DNA of 64,000 bases from Symbiodinium natans (GCA_905221605.1 CAJNDS010000197.1:64001-128000); one strand, 5' to 3'; shown: positions 23,000 to 35,330, numbered from the stretch's first letter. Translations and numbers: made by a program. The notes: a model not told the origin generated them from the letters alone.

Positions 23000-24470
23000 T
23001 TTTGGGTATTTTTTTGTGGCAGAGTGTGCTTGTCGGTGTTGTTTCAGAGAGCCCTGTTCTGTGAATATAGAGACGGACGCAGATGCAAACGTTGTTTGTA
23101 AACGCAAGCTGAATTAGCTGTGTGTGGGTGGTGCGACGGGAGCCAGCGGCGGTTGCAAAATGAAACGGCAACGCCCCCTAAACTCAGAACACTTCGCTAT
23201 GAGCTTAACCACGACAGGCCCGAATCGAGGCCGAGCATACAACGCGACTCACGTTACCGCTTGCAAAGGTTGGCAGCCATGCAGTTCGCGATTAGGGTCT
23301 CAGAGAGGTCTCCTCGGCAACTAGGATCGGGCTGCTTAAGCCGTGTCGGAAGGCCTTAGGTGGAGTCTTCGGCCTATATTCAGTGGATGTAACAAGTGAT
23401 TGCAACTGCCTGCCTTCCGACTGAGCCCTAAGGTCAATTGGATCAAGAAGTACCGCATTCCTCATCAGATGCTGGAGGGGGCCGTTTCTGAGGTCCGGAA
23501 GCTCCGAAAGGTGCCAGTGCTTTGCTTGGGCGTAAAGGCGTAAAGTTCCCTTCTGCGGTATGAGGCCTTGTCCCAAACCCCGGCCAGGCAGACCTCCGGT
23601 CCAAAACTCAGTCTGCCAAGGCATGGCGGGGGCTGGGGTGGGGGGGGTGGGAGGGGCGTTGGGGATGTTGACGTGCCGACGCGCTCTCGGACACCTCGCA
23701 TTTGCTGTGTTGGGCCGATGCTCTGCATGAGAGCTTGCCTGCAAGTATCCTCAGTGGTCTGCTTGGTGAGATAGGCCACTTGGCGGAGTGGTCCGCCGTA
23801 GAATTAGACAGAGCAGAATCTTTCCATCGTCACACCTTCTTAGGTTTGTGGCAGCTCACAGCGAACTCCAGAAACCAACCCGGAGCCCTGCACCCCGAAA
23901 GGCCACGCTCTCTTGGCTTCAACCATGGATGCACACTTGACCAGGTTGAAAAAACACAAAGCCCCTTGATGGTCCATCCCCTCACAAGTCCGAAAAGTTT
24001 AATTAGCTTTAACTACTGTTATCCCGCCGGATATCCACTTCTACATCACCTGACCTACCCGAACCCTGAGAAACCAACTGCCATGCGGAGGACAGAGCAG
24101 AACGCCGCGACAGCTCGAGGAGCCCTCAGCGGTTTTTTGGGATTTGCAGGGCTTTGGCATATTTTGGCATTTGGAGACATTGGAGCAACACATTCAGGCT
24201 CGGAGGCAAAACCCCTGAGCCCTACTGGTCGTCCTCCCTGCAGGGCGATTTGCCCCAGCTGCCCAAAGTCTGAGCTGTATACAAAATCCACCCCATCCAG
24301 CTGTACAGGTCAAAGTTTTTCCCCCAGCTGCAGTGTGGTCACTGACCAGCTAGTCAGGTGTTTGAAAACTCAATTTGCCAGGTGCTATTGCTGCAACACC
24401 TGTCTAGTAAGACTGAAGTCACCAAGTTCAGGCAAAGACGTCGATGTTCGGGACTTGAGTTTGTGCTGGC
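23000..24470 (+). other. no firmly supported gene; one candidate exon
   Basis: A piece at about 23702-23765 reads LCWADALHESLPASILSGLL and ends at a GTGAGA donor, so it may be an exon. The open frame it belongs to runs on to 24538, but its end is translated telomere-type repeat, so it cannot be one protein. Confidence 0.25.
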
Positions 24471-24471
24471 A

Positions 24472-24700
24472 AACCCTAAACCCTAAACCCCCGGCCTTGT
24501 GCGAGTGTGAGAGTCGAAACCCTAACCCTAAACCCTAAACCCTAAACCGCTTGCGAAACGGGTGGGAAAAAAAAAAAACCCTAAACCCTAAACCCTAAAC
24601 CCTAAACCCTAAACCCTAAACCCTAAACCCTAAACCCTAAACCCTACAAAAAAAACCCTAAACCCTAAACCCTAAACCCTAAACCCTAAACCCTAAACCG
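24472..24700. repeat. interstitial CCCTAAA array, interrupted
   Basis: About 20 CCCTAAA units in C-rich orientation. They are broken by a copy of the dispersed AGTGTGAGAGTCGAA motif (24492-24520), a unique segment with a poly-A run (24547-24578) and a second short A run (24645-24655). This is the largest such array in the window. Confidence 0.95.
24492..24520 (+). repeat. dispersed AGTGTGAGAGTCGAA-type repeat
   Basis: Reads GCCTTGTGCGAGTGTGAGAG followed by TCGAAACCC. It is embedded directly between CCCTAAA repeats. Confidence 0.8.
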
Positions 24701-25231
24701 GTGTATGGGTGTATGTGTCAGGAGCAGCAACTCCCGGAATGGCCGACGGAGGAGGTTGGGGTATCAGCATCTGCAAATTGGCCAAGCAGCTGTGGCTTGA
24801 GTAGCGGGCTTCCGGGCCAAGGCTCACACTGTCTGTTGCTGGAACGGTAGGACAGCCAGTCCCTCAAGTTACATACTGCCGAGTATTTCTCCCCTGTCCC
24901 TTCCTCCGCTCTATGCGCGTGGAGCTTTGCAGTAGCAAGTAGCCCCGAGTGCTGCATTTGCAGAGCCTTTTCCCTCAGAGGACGGTTTGGGTTTGCAGGG
25001 TTGGGAAGACTTGGGCTTCAATCACATTGCCTGCATGCTTTTGTTGTGTTTCGGTGCCCGAGTGTACCTTCACGGTTCACCCTGCCTGCTTTCCTATCTT
25101 TCCGTTATGTCCCATCATGGCCCCCGACAATTTCGAGGCTTGAGGTGACTTCAATCAAGCCCCTCCCGCCCCTATGAAATCCATGGAAGTCCGGCAGGAC
25201 GGTTGTCGGTTCGCGCTGCTGTGCAGAGAAA

Positions 25232-26602
25232 ATGCTACGGTTCAACGAAGTCCTTCGTTCACTTCATGCAGGGAGAACCAACCCAGCAACCTCTACGAGT
25301 TCGCGGAGGGGCAGCTTCGGACGGTCCTGCGCCTTCTTTGCATTGACTTGCAGGGGGGACCTGCGTGTAGTCTTGTTACACTGACGGGACAACGTGTATC
25401 TAGGTGACAATAAACATGACACAAAGCAAAAATCAGTGTAACGCTCCCTCAGCACCCGCACCCCAAACACCTCAACTATTTCATTGCATTTGGTGTGTTG
25501 ATTTTCACCCACCCCCCCTTTCGTGTGAGAGCCCGTCGCGACCGACAATGGGGGAAATACCCAATTTCTGGAGAATCCACCTCCAAAGGAGGAGGGTTTC
25601 AGAGGCCTAAACCCCAATTCTGGGCCACTACCAGTAGTTGTTGTACTGATTCGGATTAGGGGCCATCATCATCATAGTGTTCAAACTTGAAGGGCGTCAT
25701 TCTAAGATTCTATGAGGAGTTGAGGCGCGTTGTGAGGGGCCGGTGGAGCTGAACCGAGGAACGTTTGCGGCGTCCCGGGCACGTCGGAGTGGCACAAGCG
25801 AGATCTTGTTGCTGGCCTCACACTTCTGACAATTTCGGGGCCCTGTATATGTAGATGCCCGTGGCCTCCATGAATCCCAACCATGTCGGAACTCCGAGGT
25901 TCGAAAACTTCAGACGATGGGTATCCGAGTCAGGGATGTTCAGGCGCTGATGGACGAGGCTTTTTGCCGTGTTCAAGTTTGTCAGCCTGACATCTAACTT
26001 AAATCATAAATCTGCTTGTAGCCACCACGCCCCACCCTGCTGCCCGCTCCCGATAGCCCCTCTGGCGCTGCAGATGAATCCTGCGCCAAAGCGCCAGAAG
26101 CGGACGAACTCACGGAGCAAAGCCAAACGCAGGCCAGACACTTGATGCTGACCTGCGTTCTGGCTAGGGGCTTCAGGGGAGAGTCAATGTTTCCATCTGC
26201 CTTGTCGGGGTTGTTGAGGGCTTTTGTGTGTGGCTGGCAGACCCGTAGTGGAGGCGTCCCATGTCCCGCGCAGAGCGCGAGTTCTTCGCCGACGATGCCA
26301 GGGTCGTTTCCGAGTTGCTGGAGCTGCACGACCTTCCCTTGCAAAACTGAGTAAGGTCCCTGTTCTTTTCCTTAGTGACCGGCTGCTCGATGCCTTTCTA
26401 GCGAGTTTAAAATGGAGAGCCCCAGAGTCCCAGAGTAAGAGTTCACACACCCCGTGCTGCATCTGAGACCATGGCTTAAACCGCTTGACACTGGGGCATT
26501 GGTGTTGAACGAACCTCGAGGTTTCTTCGCGAGGAGTACGATGACTGGGACGACGACGACGATGACGATGTGGTGCATGGCTTAGCTGATTGGTTTGTGT
26601 GA
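25232..26602 (+). CDS. multi-exon gene, acidic C-terminus, unidentified
   Basis: Several short stretches read as protein in line. Near 25232 there is an ATG (MLRFNEVLRSLHA). 25271-25352 reads ENQPSNLYEFAEGQLRTVLR and LLCIDLQ after an AG acceptor. 25917-25970 reads MGIRVRDVQALMDEAFCRV. 26249-26350 reads MSRAEREFFADDARVVSELL then ELHDLPLQN and a TGA immediately before GTAAGG. 26531-26602 reads REEYDDWDDDDDDDVVHGLA then DWFV and TGA. The two possible stop-containing exons may be alternative ends, or the first stop may be avoided by a nearby splice site; no phase-consistent join was found. The protein would be helical with an acidic tail. No known domain was recognised, and which exons belong together is uncertain. 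Confidence 0.35.
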
Positions 26603-27018
26603 GGCTAAAGAGACTCCAAAAACCTAACCCCTCACTATTTCCGGGTGTTGGCGCTCCTGCCTTGGCCCTTACTTGGGCCAAGATACGTGAAATCAGAACG
26701 CCAGGACGTGCGAGGGTTGACGGCAGAACTTGTTGCTTGTGACCCCACCAGCCAGCGCCTCTTAAGTTGAGTCAAGGCTTTGGAAGTTTTGCCGAAGGCT
26801 GTAGCACAGGATCCCGACACCCGAGAGAGTGGAATCAGGTTGCTACGGCTGATGTGGGTTTCTTGGAAGCGCATCGTGTTCGAGCTGCCAGCGTGCCGCA
26901 CGCCATTTCCCTTCAAATCAGGTCATGCGAACGGAGAGTAGATTGGAATTTCAGTCGTTGGCTATATCCCAGCTGCCATGGCCTGCATCACCTGGATGTG
27001 TTGTGTGCCCCCAGCAAG

Positions 27019-30000
27019 ATGAGAAAGCGCGGGCAAGCAGAGATTGCAGGCCCAGCGAGTGATGGTCCTGGCGCGCAGAAGCGACCACGAGGACGCTTTC
27101 TGCGGCCAGATCAAGCAGCTGCCATCAAACGAAGGCAGCAGCTCGAAAAGAAGGCTGTGCGGCGACGCCTTGCACTATGGCGCTCACGGATAGTGGATGG
27201 TGCACGGCAGACGGTCTACGTAACGTTGGCTGGGGATGTGCTGAAAAAGGGTGCAAGGGCATACAGAGCTGCTTCCGCAGATCAGCAGTACCTTAAGGCT
27301 TGCGGAATCGCAAGCAATCAGCCTGCCAATTCAGAAATTGAAGTGCCAGAGGAGATTCAGCCCTATGCTAGCTGCAGAGGGCAGAACCCGCTGGAGCTTG
27401 CGTTTTGGTGTGTCCCACGGTCCGTGCAGGCCTGCCTCCTCGAAACCGGCATACAGCACCTGCACAGGTGGCAGGCTGAATGCCTGAGCTGCCCTCAGGT
27501 CCGGGTGGCAGGACAATCTCTCGTGTATGTCGCTCCCACCAGTGCGGGAAAGTCTTTGGTATCCGAGGTCTTAATACTGCGACAACTTCTGTTTCATGGA
27601 CGACGGGCTCTGATTGTCCTGCCATTTGTGTCAATCTGCGCAGAGAAGGTCCAGAAACTTCGCCACTGCTTTGGAGCTTGCGGACTTCGTGTGGAAGGTC
27701 TGTACTCATCATCCGACGGGAAGTGGCATCCAGGCGTGGATGTTGCTGTTTGCACCATTGAGAAGGCCAGCTCCTTGCTGAATCGGTTGCTCGAGGAAGA
27801 TGCGCTTCTCCGCGACATTGGTGTTGTGGTTGTGGATGAGATGCACCTTCTCGGTGATGAGCACAGGGGCTATCTGTTGGAGCTTATCTTGGTAAAGGCA
27901 AGGCTCAGCGCCGACATGGCTGCACAAGGCGCTGGCCTTCAAATCATCGGCATGTCAGCCACGCTTCCGAACGTGAACCTGCTAGCAGACTGGCTGGGCG
28001 CCCGGCTCTACGTGAGCTTGGACCGGCCGGTCCCGCTCAGCCTGTCGGTCGCTTTGAAGGGCCAGGTCCTGCACCAGAAAGCGAAAGACCCGAGGGTCGA
28101 AGCTTGCATGGCAAGAATTGTTAACACCAGTCGAGATCCAGATGGGCTTGTGCCCTTGGTTTGGGAGTGCGTTTCGATGCAGCAGTCGGTCCTCGTCTTT
28201 TGCGCGACAAAGGACTGGTGTGAGAAGGCGGCTGCCCTGCTGGCTGCCGAGATGCCGCGCCTGGATCAGCTGGAGACAGAGAATTCAGGTTATGGTGATG
28301 CATGCCAGGTGCAGAGGTTTCAGCTCGTGGAGGAATTGAAGCAGACACATTCCGGCCTGTGCCCGGTCCTCGCTCAGACGGTGCTCAATGGCGTGGCCTA
28401 TCACCACGCAGGTCTTACAACGGAGGAACGCAGTCTGCTAGAAGCGGCTTACAGGACGGGAGTCTTGCGCTGCCTTTGTGCCACGTCTACTCTGGCTGCC
28501 GGGGTCAACCTTCCAGCTCGGCGTGTCATCATCCGATCCATGAAGGTGGGGAGAGATCCGCTTGATGCCGTGCGGTTCAGGCAAATGGCAGGGCGTGCGG
28601 GGCGTGTTGGCTTCGATACGGAGGGTGAATGCATCGTTATGGTGAAGTCTCTGAAAGAAGCAGACGAGGCTCAGGCCCTCTTCGCCGCCCAGCTGCAGCC
28701 GCTGCGGTCTGCGCTGGGCAAGGAACGCTTGGTCAGGGCCGGGTTTGCAACAACAGCCCAACCAGCTTTTCAACAATTGTCCCCAACTTACGTGGGCTCC
28801 CCAAGTAGGATCGTCGCCCCTATCTAGATGTGGCGGTGTCCCTGACAGGCAGTGCTGGAGGTCGTCAGCTTGGGGCTCATTCGGACTGTGGATGAGCTGG
28901 AAGTGCGTTTTGCCAGGAGGCTCTTCCGCTTTTACGACGAGCGGTTCTCGGCAGGCTGTGGTCCGGATGCTATGGTTGTCCCGCCAACTCTGCTGGAAGA
29001 CCTGCGTTGGGCGCTCTGCGCACTGAAGGCGCAGCGGCTCATCGAAGTAGACGATGGCCGCCTCCAGTGCAGCGAGAGGTACCAACCCGGGTCATCGATT
29101 CCACAGCAAGCAGCGACAGCCGCGACAGCCGCGACAGCCGCGACAGCCGGGACAGCCGCGACAGTCGCGACAGCCGCGATTCGCCCCACTCCCCTGGGCA
29201 ACGGCATCGTTCATTCTGCCCTCAAACCTGAAGAGGCCCTAAGCGTATTTTCGGATCTTCAGAGAGCTCGAAAGGGCCTTTGTCTGGACAACGACCTCCA
29301 CCTCATCTTCCTGGCCACGCCTGCTACAGCCCTTGCCATTGAGCCAGATTGGGCGAGATACCTCAGCTACTATGAGAAGCTTCAAGCACGGGATCGGGCC
29401 GTTGCCGATGCAGTCGGAGTCTCGCATCACTTTCTGCTGAAGCAGTCCATGGGACACCGTGGGCCCCTCCCTGCAAGCGGAAGCGGCGGAAGCGGCGGAA
29501 GCGGCGGAAGCGGCGGAAGCGGCGGAAGCGGAGGCGATGGCGACTGGCGCCAGGACCGGGAGCGCGTCACGGCCCTGCATCGACGCTTTTGGGCAGCTCT
29601 GGCCTTGCGAGAGCTGGCTGCAGAGAGACCTCCCGATCGAGTTGCCAATGCCTTCGCAGCTTCAAGGGGATCGCTTCAAGCATTGCAGGGACTGGCAGCT
29701 ACATACTGCGGAATGGTGCGACAGTTGTGCGAACGGGTTCACTGGAACGACATGGCGGCGCTCTTTCAGTGCCTGATGCCGCGGCTCCACTTTGGGGCTG
29801 CGACAGAAGCACTCCCCCTGTGCCACATTCCTGGAGTCCATTCGGCACGGGCCAGGGCACTGCTGCAAGTTGGCCTGTCCAAGGTTGAAGAGGTTGCACA
29901 GTCCCCAACCTCGATGATCGAGTCTGCGCTCAGAAAGCTCTGCCAGCTTGACTGTGCCTCGGGAGCTGCGCAGGACCATCCAGACCAGCGGGAGGCTGTT

Positions 30001-30394
30001 ATCCGCCAGGCTGCGCTCCGGATCATCCAGGGAGCACAGCAGCAGGTCAACGCGGAGCTGCAGCGAATGCAGGATGAGACAGACGAGGCTCGAGCGCGCT
30101 TAGGCCGAAAACACCATGCCTGCGGCCTAGAAGAGGGAGGCCTGGAGTCTACAGAGCAGCGGATTATGCGGATTGGATGTGGCTTGAGCATCAGCCTGGC
30201 ATATCCACGCTGTGAGGGGAACATCACTGATAAGAATCGTCACGTTGCGTTAGAATGCGCTAAAGCACTGCACCTGTAAGGATGACTACTTCAAGTACAC
30301 AATGGATGATGAGCCCTGGGAGTCCGTCCCTTGGGTGCCTTGTCCAGAGATGGTGGAGGGCGTAGACATGTTTAGACCAAGGCAAAAACTCTGA
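27019..30394 (+). CDS. HELQ/POLQ-type DNA helicase (superfamily 2)
   Basis: An ATP-dependent DNA helicase of the HELQ/POLQ helicase family, expected in nuclear repair of broken or cross-linked DNA. Exon 27019-28737 has Walker A APTSAGKS (about residue 172), DEMHLLGDEHRGYLLE (DEMH box near 273), GMSATLPN (near 312), YHHAGLTTEER, STLAAGVNLPARR and QMAGRAGR (near 522). Exon 2 begins at 28849 (VLEVVSLGLIRTVDELE) and carries the winged-helix, ratchet (HLIFLATPATALAIEPDWAR) and helix-hairpin-helix-like parts (LPLCHIPGVHSARARALLQV). The 111-nt intron 28738-28848 has GC-AG ends and an in-frame TAG. Exon 2 may stop at TGA/TAA 30277-30279, or splice at 30087 (GC donor) to a short acidic exon 30281-30394 (DDYFKYTMDDEPWESVPW), giving about 1023 residues. 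No family-A polymerase domain follows, so HELQ is favoured over POLQ. Two 9-bp coding repeats interrupt exon 2. The frame stays open upstream to 26767, but the family match begins after 27019. Confidence 0.88.
29108..29180 (+). repeat. in-frame 9-bp coding repeat (Ala-Thr-Ala)
   Basis: About eight copies of a 9-bp unit (ACAGCCGCG with variants) inside helicase exon 2, translated as Ala/Thr-rich low-complexity between the winged-helix and ratchet parts. Confidence 0.9.
29476..29538 (+). repeat. in-frame 9-bp coding repeat (Gly-Ser-Gly)
   Basis: About six copies of GGAAGCGGC in helicase exon 2, translated as a Gly-Ser-Gly flexible linker between the ratchet strand region and the next helix bundle. 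Confidence 0.92.
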
Positions 30395-30431
30395 GATTCT
30401 CGTGGGTTGCATGGGGGTTGGGTCTTTGAGC

Positions 30432-33400
30432 ATGCAGGATTCGGACTTCGACGACTACTTCGACGATGCGCACGCCACGCACCCACAGAAGAGAGAGTGT
30501 TGGGGAGCCGGCATATTTCGCTTCAAGAAGACTTAGAGATCCGGTGACGTTTGTCTCTATTGTTCGGGGCTTCAGGTTGTGGGTTCCATGTTCTCAGAAA
30601 AAGGTTTTGTTCTTACCTTATGCGCCAGAGCTCCTGAAGCCAGAATCCCTTGAAGGCTTTGAAAGGTTTCAACAGTGTTGAAGTCCGCCAGTCAATTTTC
30701 GTGGGCAAAGCCCTACACTGGCCTCGAAACCCTAAACCCTCCAGGAACAAACCGAAGCCTAAACGCCCTCAAGCCTCAACTTCCCCAAACACGTCGCCCA
30801 ACACCCAGAATGCGCCGAGGAAGAGACGCAGTACGGGAATTTCCGACGTACCCTGGCCGTTGAGACCGTGAGAGGGCCTTGCTTGCGTGAGCCTTCAAGA
30901 CTCAAGATGCACAAAGGTGGTGTATAGGAAGCAAAAGCTCAGGATCGAGTAGGCATGGCTCGGAGTCCTTTCTGACCTGGGTATGCTGTTTTGCAAGGAC
31001 CTGCTCCTCAGCAAAGGGTTGCTTTACAGTAGGCTCTACCCTCTCAGGCCCGGCGTTGCGCCCTTTCCGTTTTGTTGTTCTCGTTTCCACTCTGGTGCAG
31101 CATGTGCAGAGAGAGCCAGGGGATGCTTTCCTTGTGTGCCTGCCAGCGCAAATGAGCTTTCAATGGGCTGAGGTGGTGAGGAAGGCCCGGCGCAGAACTA
31201 CAGCCCCTCGGCATCGCGCTAGGCTTAGGTGGGTTTCTTTAGGAACTTTCTTATTGGTTTCGAACTTTTTGGGATGGACTCTTTCAGTGTTTAACCCTGG
31301 CCCCTGAGCCCGACAGGGCCCGAAACTCCACAAACGAAGGCTATTCAGCCCCTGGCCCGGACCCGTGGAACAGCCCGGGCGGCTGGACCTACTCTTCGGC
31401 GGCGCCTGGGCCTGACCCACCCCCCCGGCAGTGAGAGGCGCAGCGCGAGCAAGCGTTCTGCCTTTCACCAAGTATCTGGCAGAGTTCCCCCTTCCAACCC
31501 GATCCTCCCAAAACCAAGGGAGCATGTTTAAAGTTTGGCAAAAGGGAACTCATCCGCCCAGTCTGACTACAGCAACTACAGCAGCGGCAGCTACGCCTCT
31601 CAGTCCAGCACTTCGACGGGAAGCACCTGGCCTAAGGCCCCCAAGGTCACCCCCGAGGCTGGATTGGGCTGTAAGAGCGGCTTCATTTTGGGTGCGACAG
31701 ACATTCGGGCTGTGTTTCGTTCCAGCGAATGCCCTGTGCCGGCCTTCAATGCACCGTGCAGGAAGCCATGACCCGGGCGCTGCGCGAGGGCTGGCAAGCG
31801 GAGGGCATGTCCCGAACGCAGGCTCACAACACAACAGGGCTGTTGGAGTCGGGTGTTTGTACGGCTCACGGGTTCAAGTTTAGGTTTTGGCCCTTGAACC
31901 AAAAAGCACTATAAAAAATGAAAACAAAAACCGGCACGCGCAGCGATGGTCTCGAGTCGCACGTTCGTTTGAATGCGGGAGGTTGGACCATTGGAGAGAA
32001 CGATCGGTCGGACAGCTTAGTTTCGACATCGAAGCCAAGTTGTGGCGCAACATGGCGGAAGGTTTGAACGAGCGCTCGATACATGTGAGCCCAGGTGATC
32101 TCAACAGTAAGTTCGACTTCTGATACTTCTCGGGCGCGTTGGCCTTGTCGCTTATACAGCGTAGTTTCGTACGAGACACGGTATTCCAAGATAGAGAAAA
32201 ACACAAAGTGTCTGGGCACCACAGATGATATACATCATTTGGTGGTGATGGTGTTGTTTCCAGCCGTTGAACTTGGTGACCAGGCATTGTGCCATATCCG
32301 ACGAGCTAACAACCTTGGAGATCATGATGCCGTTTGTTGGGTACACCCTCATGTCAAGATTGATCAAGGCTATTCCAGGCTCATAAGCCACAAGCCGATG
32401 AATTCGGCACAAGCAGCCCGTTGCGCGAGGAGATTCATGGGCCGATCGTGAACCACGACATCAGTTTAATACTTACTTGAGTGAACGATGTTGCGTCTTT
32501 TTGCACACTGCATTGTGGTCTTCTTGTACCTTGCTTGGGGTCTGCTCACACCTGCTTTGAAGTCCACAAGCTGCTGCCTTGCTTCCGCGTATCTGGCTTG
32601 CCAATTTGGCATTTGAAGGGTCTTGAAGATGACGGCGGGCTGAACAGTGCACGTTGGCCATCCAAGCGTTGCACCTCGGAGTTTCCAGTCTGCACGGGTC
32701 GGGCTGCATCAGCGCAGAGGGACCGCAATACTCAATCCAAAACCATTTGAGCCCAGCACCCCCTCCGGAACTACAGTCCGGGTCTGCAAACGACGTGTCT
32801 CTATTTCATCTCACGTTTCCGAGAATGTCGTCGTCGTGCCCCACATGCACATTTGAACGAGTGCATGCAAAGGGCTAGCGGCTAGAGGCCCGCCTGCCCA
32901 CGTTCCCCCCTTACAGTCTTCGTGCGCGTCCTAGTTACCTGGTTCATGAAAGCTCGTGTTGCGTGGCCTACTGACCTAAGGGGGTATGCGCGATGCTCGG
33001 TGGGTGTTTCAATTGTCCTGGCTTTTGCGCCTGAAAACTAGTCTGATCGAAGATGTCCTGCCCTGTAGAGTAGATGTTAAGCCCTTCGTACTGTGCACAC
33101 AGAACGGCTCCGGCTTTGTCTCCCTCGGCCACACTAGGCGGATGGCCAGGAGCCCGGAAGCCCCAAAACCTAAGTGCACCGGTAACGGAGCTGTCGCGCA
33201 GGCCTGCATGCTGCTGGGCCTCTCTGGGCAACCGATGCCTGCGGAGGTGCAGAAGGCCAATGCCGATGATGCCTCGTGAAACATGTTGAGCTTTAGGGTT
33301 GTGGCCTTAATTAAGGGCCTTTTTTAGGCCTAGGGTACGCGGTGTGTGCAAAAACAGGCCCGAAATCGTGGTTTTTGGGTGTCGCGCAGGTCAGAAGACG

Positions 33401-33681
33401 GATGGCATTGCGATGGCACCCGGCACCGAGACAACAGTTAGCCTCCACATGGACGTTTAGGGTTCACCCGGCTTCTTTTGTACCTTATTGAGGGCTTGAA
33501 TCGATCAAAGTTAAACCCATGTAAGACATTGATTTCCAGTGTATCCCAATGGCGACAGCACATGTCGCAGATGCTGCATGCGGCAACTCAGGACAAGAAC
33601 CCGGACGATGCCAAAGCACACATGGCCTTTCAGCTCGCAACTTGCCATGCCAACAGATACCATTGGGGCGTGAATGTCTGA
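30432..33681 (+). CDS. candidate low-complexity (Ser/Tyr/Gly-rich) protein gene
   Basis: A chain of exon-like pieces follows the helicase. ATG 30432 opens MQDSDFDDYFDDAHATHPQ. 31349-31432 reads DPWNSPGGWTYSSAAPGPDP. 31562-31636, flanked by an AG acceptor and a GC donor, reads SDYSNYSSGSYASQSSTSTG then STWPK. 31726 onward reads CTVQEAMTRALREGWQAEGM. Near 32825-32880 SSSCPTCTFERVHAKG looks like half of a small zinc finger. 33191-33279 reads AQACMLLGLSGQPMPAEVQK and ends in TGA. 33539-33681 reads QHMSQMLHAATQDKNPDDAK then AHMAFQLATCHANRYHWGVN and TGA. The Ser/Tyr/Gly text resembles disordered segments of RNA-binding proteins, but no RNA-binding motif was seen. Exon membership is uncertain, and the two stop codons imply two genes or alternative ends. 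Confidence 0.35.
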
Positions 33682-33954
33682 TCATGACAAGGAAGACCTG
33701 CAGCAAAAGGTTGCAGTATGTGCTTCGGCTGGGTATGAAAAGCAGTGCCCTGAAATAGCAAACCCTAAGCTCCTGAAGCCTTTCAAGTCCTGACTTAAGC
33801 TGCAAGTAAGGGCTCTGAACCCTGGAGACAAGCAAAAGAGGTGATGGCGGCTGCGGAGAGGCTGAATGCGTGAGCCCAGCAGGGAAGTGTGGGACTGCCA
33901 AACATAGTGTGGGCTCTGAGGGACAGAGCTGCAGGGTCTAGATTCCCGTATAGT

Positions 33955-34095
33955 AGTATACGTTATTTGCTATATTTAGTTTGTACATATACACACATAT
34001 ATAAATATGAATATAAATAAATAAATGTAAATAAATACGCAAAAAAGAAAAATGTATGTATACATATATGTATATATATATATACATAGAGCTGC
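33955..34095. repeat. AT-rich simple-sequence block
   Basis: TATA, CATA and AAAT steps, including ATATATGTATATATATAT. Composition differs sharply from the flanks. Confidence 0.8.
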
Positions 34096-34099
34096 AAAT

Positions 34100-35330
34100 A
34101 AACATGGATATATTTTTGGGGCAGAAAGGGCAGAAAAGGGGTAACTGTCCGCCTCCCACGCCTCCCTGGGCAATCGCCGTGCGTAAGTCTTGGCTGCTCA
34201 GAGGCATGCTGTTCCCACATGCGATAAGAAGTACATTGTTTAAAAGACTACAAAAAGGCTCTATATGCTGGGAACCCTACAGTACTTCATCGCCAGGACG
34301 CTTTAAGGCTGATGACAAGGGTTAAATGCTCAAACCAATGATTCTGGGGCACGGTCAGTTGGAGCATCTCGGTTAATTAACCCAGGCAAGCGCAGCACTC
34401 GGTGACATTGTGGAAGTACTGCCGCATGCTTCTGCTGTTCCACTGCATGCCGAGCATGTGCCATTTTCCGCACACTTGGTGCATTGGTAGGTGAGATTGA
34501 AAACATTGCGAATCTAGGGGTTCTCATCACCTAGCAGTCTGCAAAGTGCTACCCGACTAGTCCCAAGTAGTCCAGTAGTTCGTGCCGGAGGTTGAACGCA
34601 CATTCTGCACTCTTTAGCTCCTGTGCTGCCCTAGGAAGCGCCTCCAAACACAGCCAGGAGCAAAAAGAGGATCGCATCGCAGGGTTGAGAACTGACCCGA
34701 GTCTTCGGAGTTCATGGGACTTTCCGAAACTCAACCCCCCAAGACCTGAGACAGCCTCTCTGCACCAGTAAGCTCGCCCCGAAATACCCGTTTCAGGTTC
34801 TCAACCAGCTCCTGAAGCCGACCTCGATGCGCTGGCCTCAGCACGGCGGCCGCTTTTTCCCTCAGAAATTGCAGGGCCCTGGGTTGGGTGTCCATCGAAC
34901 ATCGGCATGTGCAAGGTTTCAAGAGTCGCTGAGGCCCTGTGAGCCCGCCATTTGGTGCGAAGTGGAGGTCCTGGCCATGGAGCCTCTTGCTGCCGAGCTC
35001 TCGAAATTGCTCCCCTTAAGCCTACTACCAGAGACAGCACCGACTATGATACCTTCGGCTCTTTTTATTCGGGGTCTCAGTTCTCTGGACTCCTGGTGCC
35101 CTGCGCCAGCACTCCCCGGGCGCGCGCTTGGGCGAGTGGCGGGAGCCGGGGGACCCAAGTGAGCTTTCTTCGGGTTCCCCTTCTCTGAAGGGTTTGAGGG
35201 TCCAGAAATAGACCCCCCATGAAATCGAAGCCCTAAGCTCCTAAAACCCTATGTGGGAGCGAGAACGACGCCCTCAGCCCTCAGCCCCTGGGTCAACGAC
35301 ATCCCAAGCCTTCAGAAGGTTCTTGGTTCT
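34100..35330. other. no supported gene
   Basis: Only short overlapping frames without motif on either strand. Confidence 0.4.

Noticed and set aside
23702-24538. 278-codon open frame
   Set aside because: Its 3' part translates CCCTAAA repeats and the dispersed motif; only the first 20 or so codons look like an exon.
24579-24700. CRISPR-like regular repeats
   Set aside because: Units are 7 bp with no spacers; they are telomere-type repeats in a eukaryotic genome.
28438-29085. 215-codon minus-strand frame
   Set aside because: Antisense shadow of the helicase, which has clear family motifs on the + strand.
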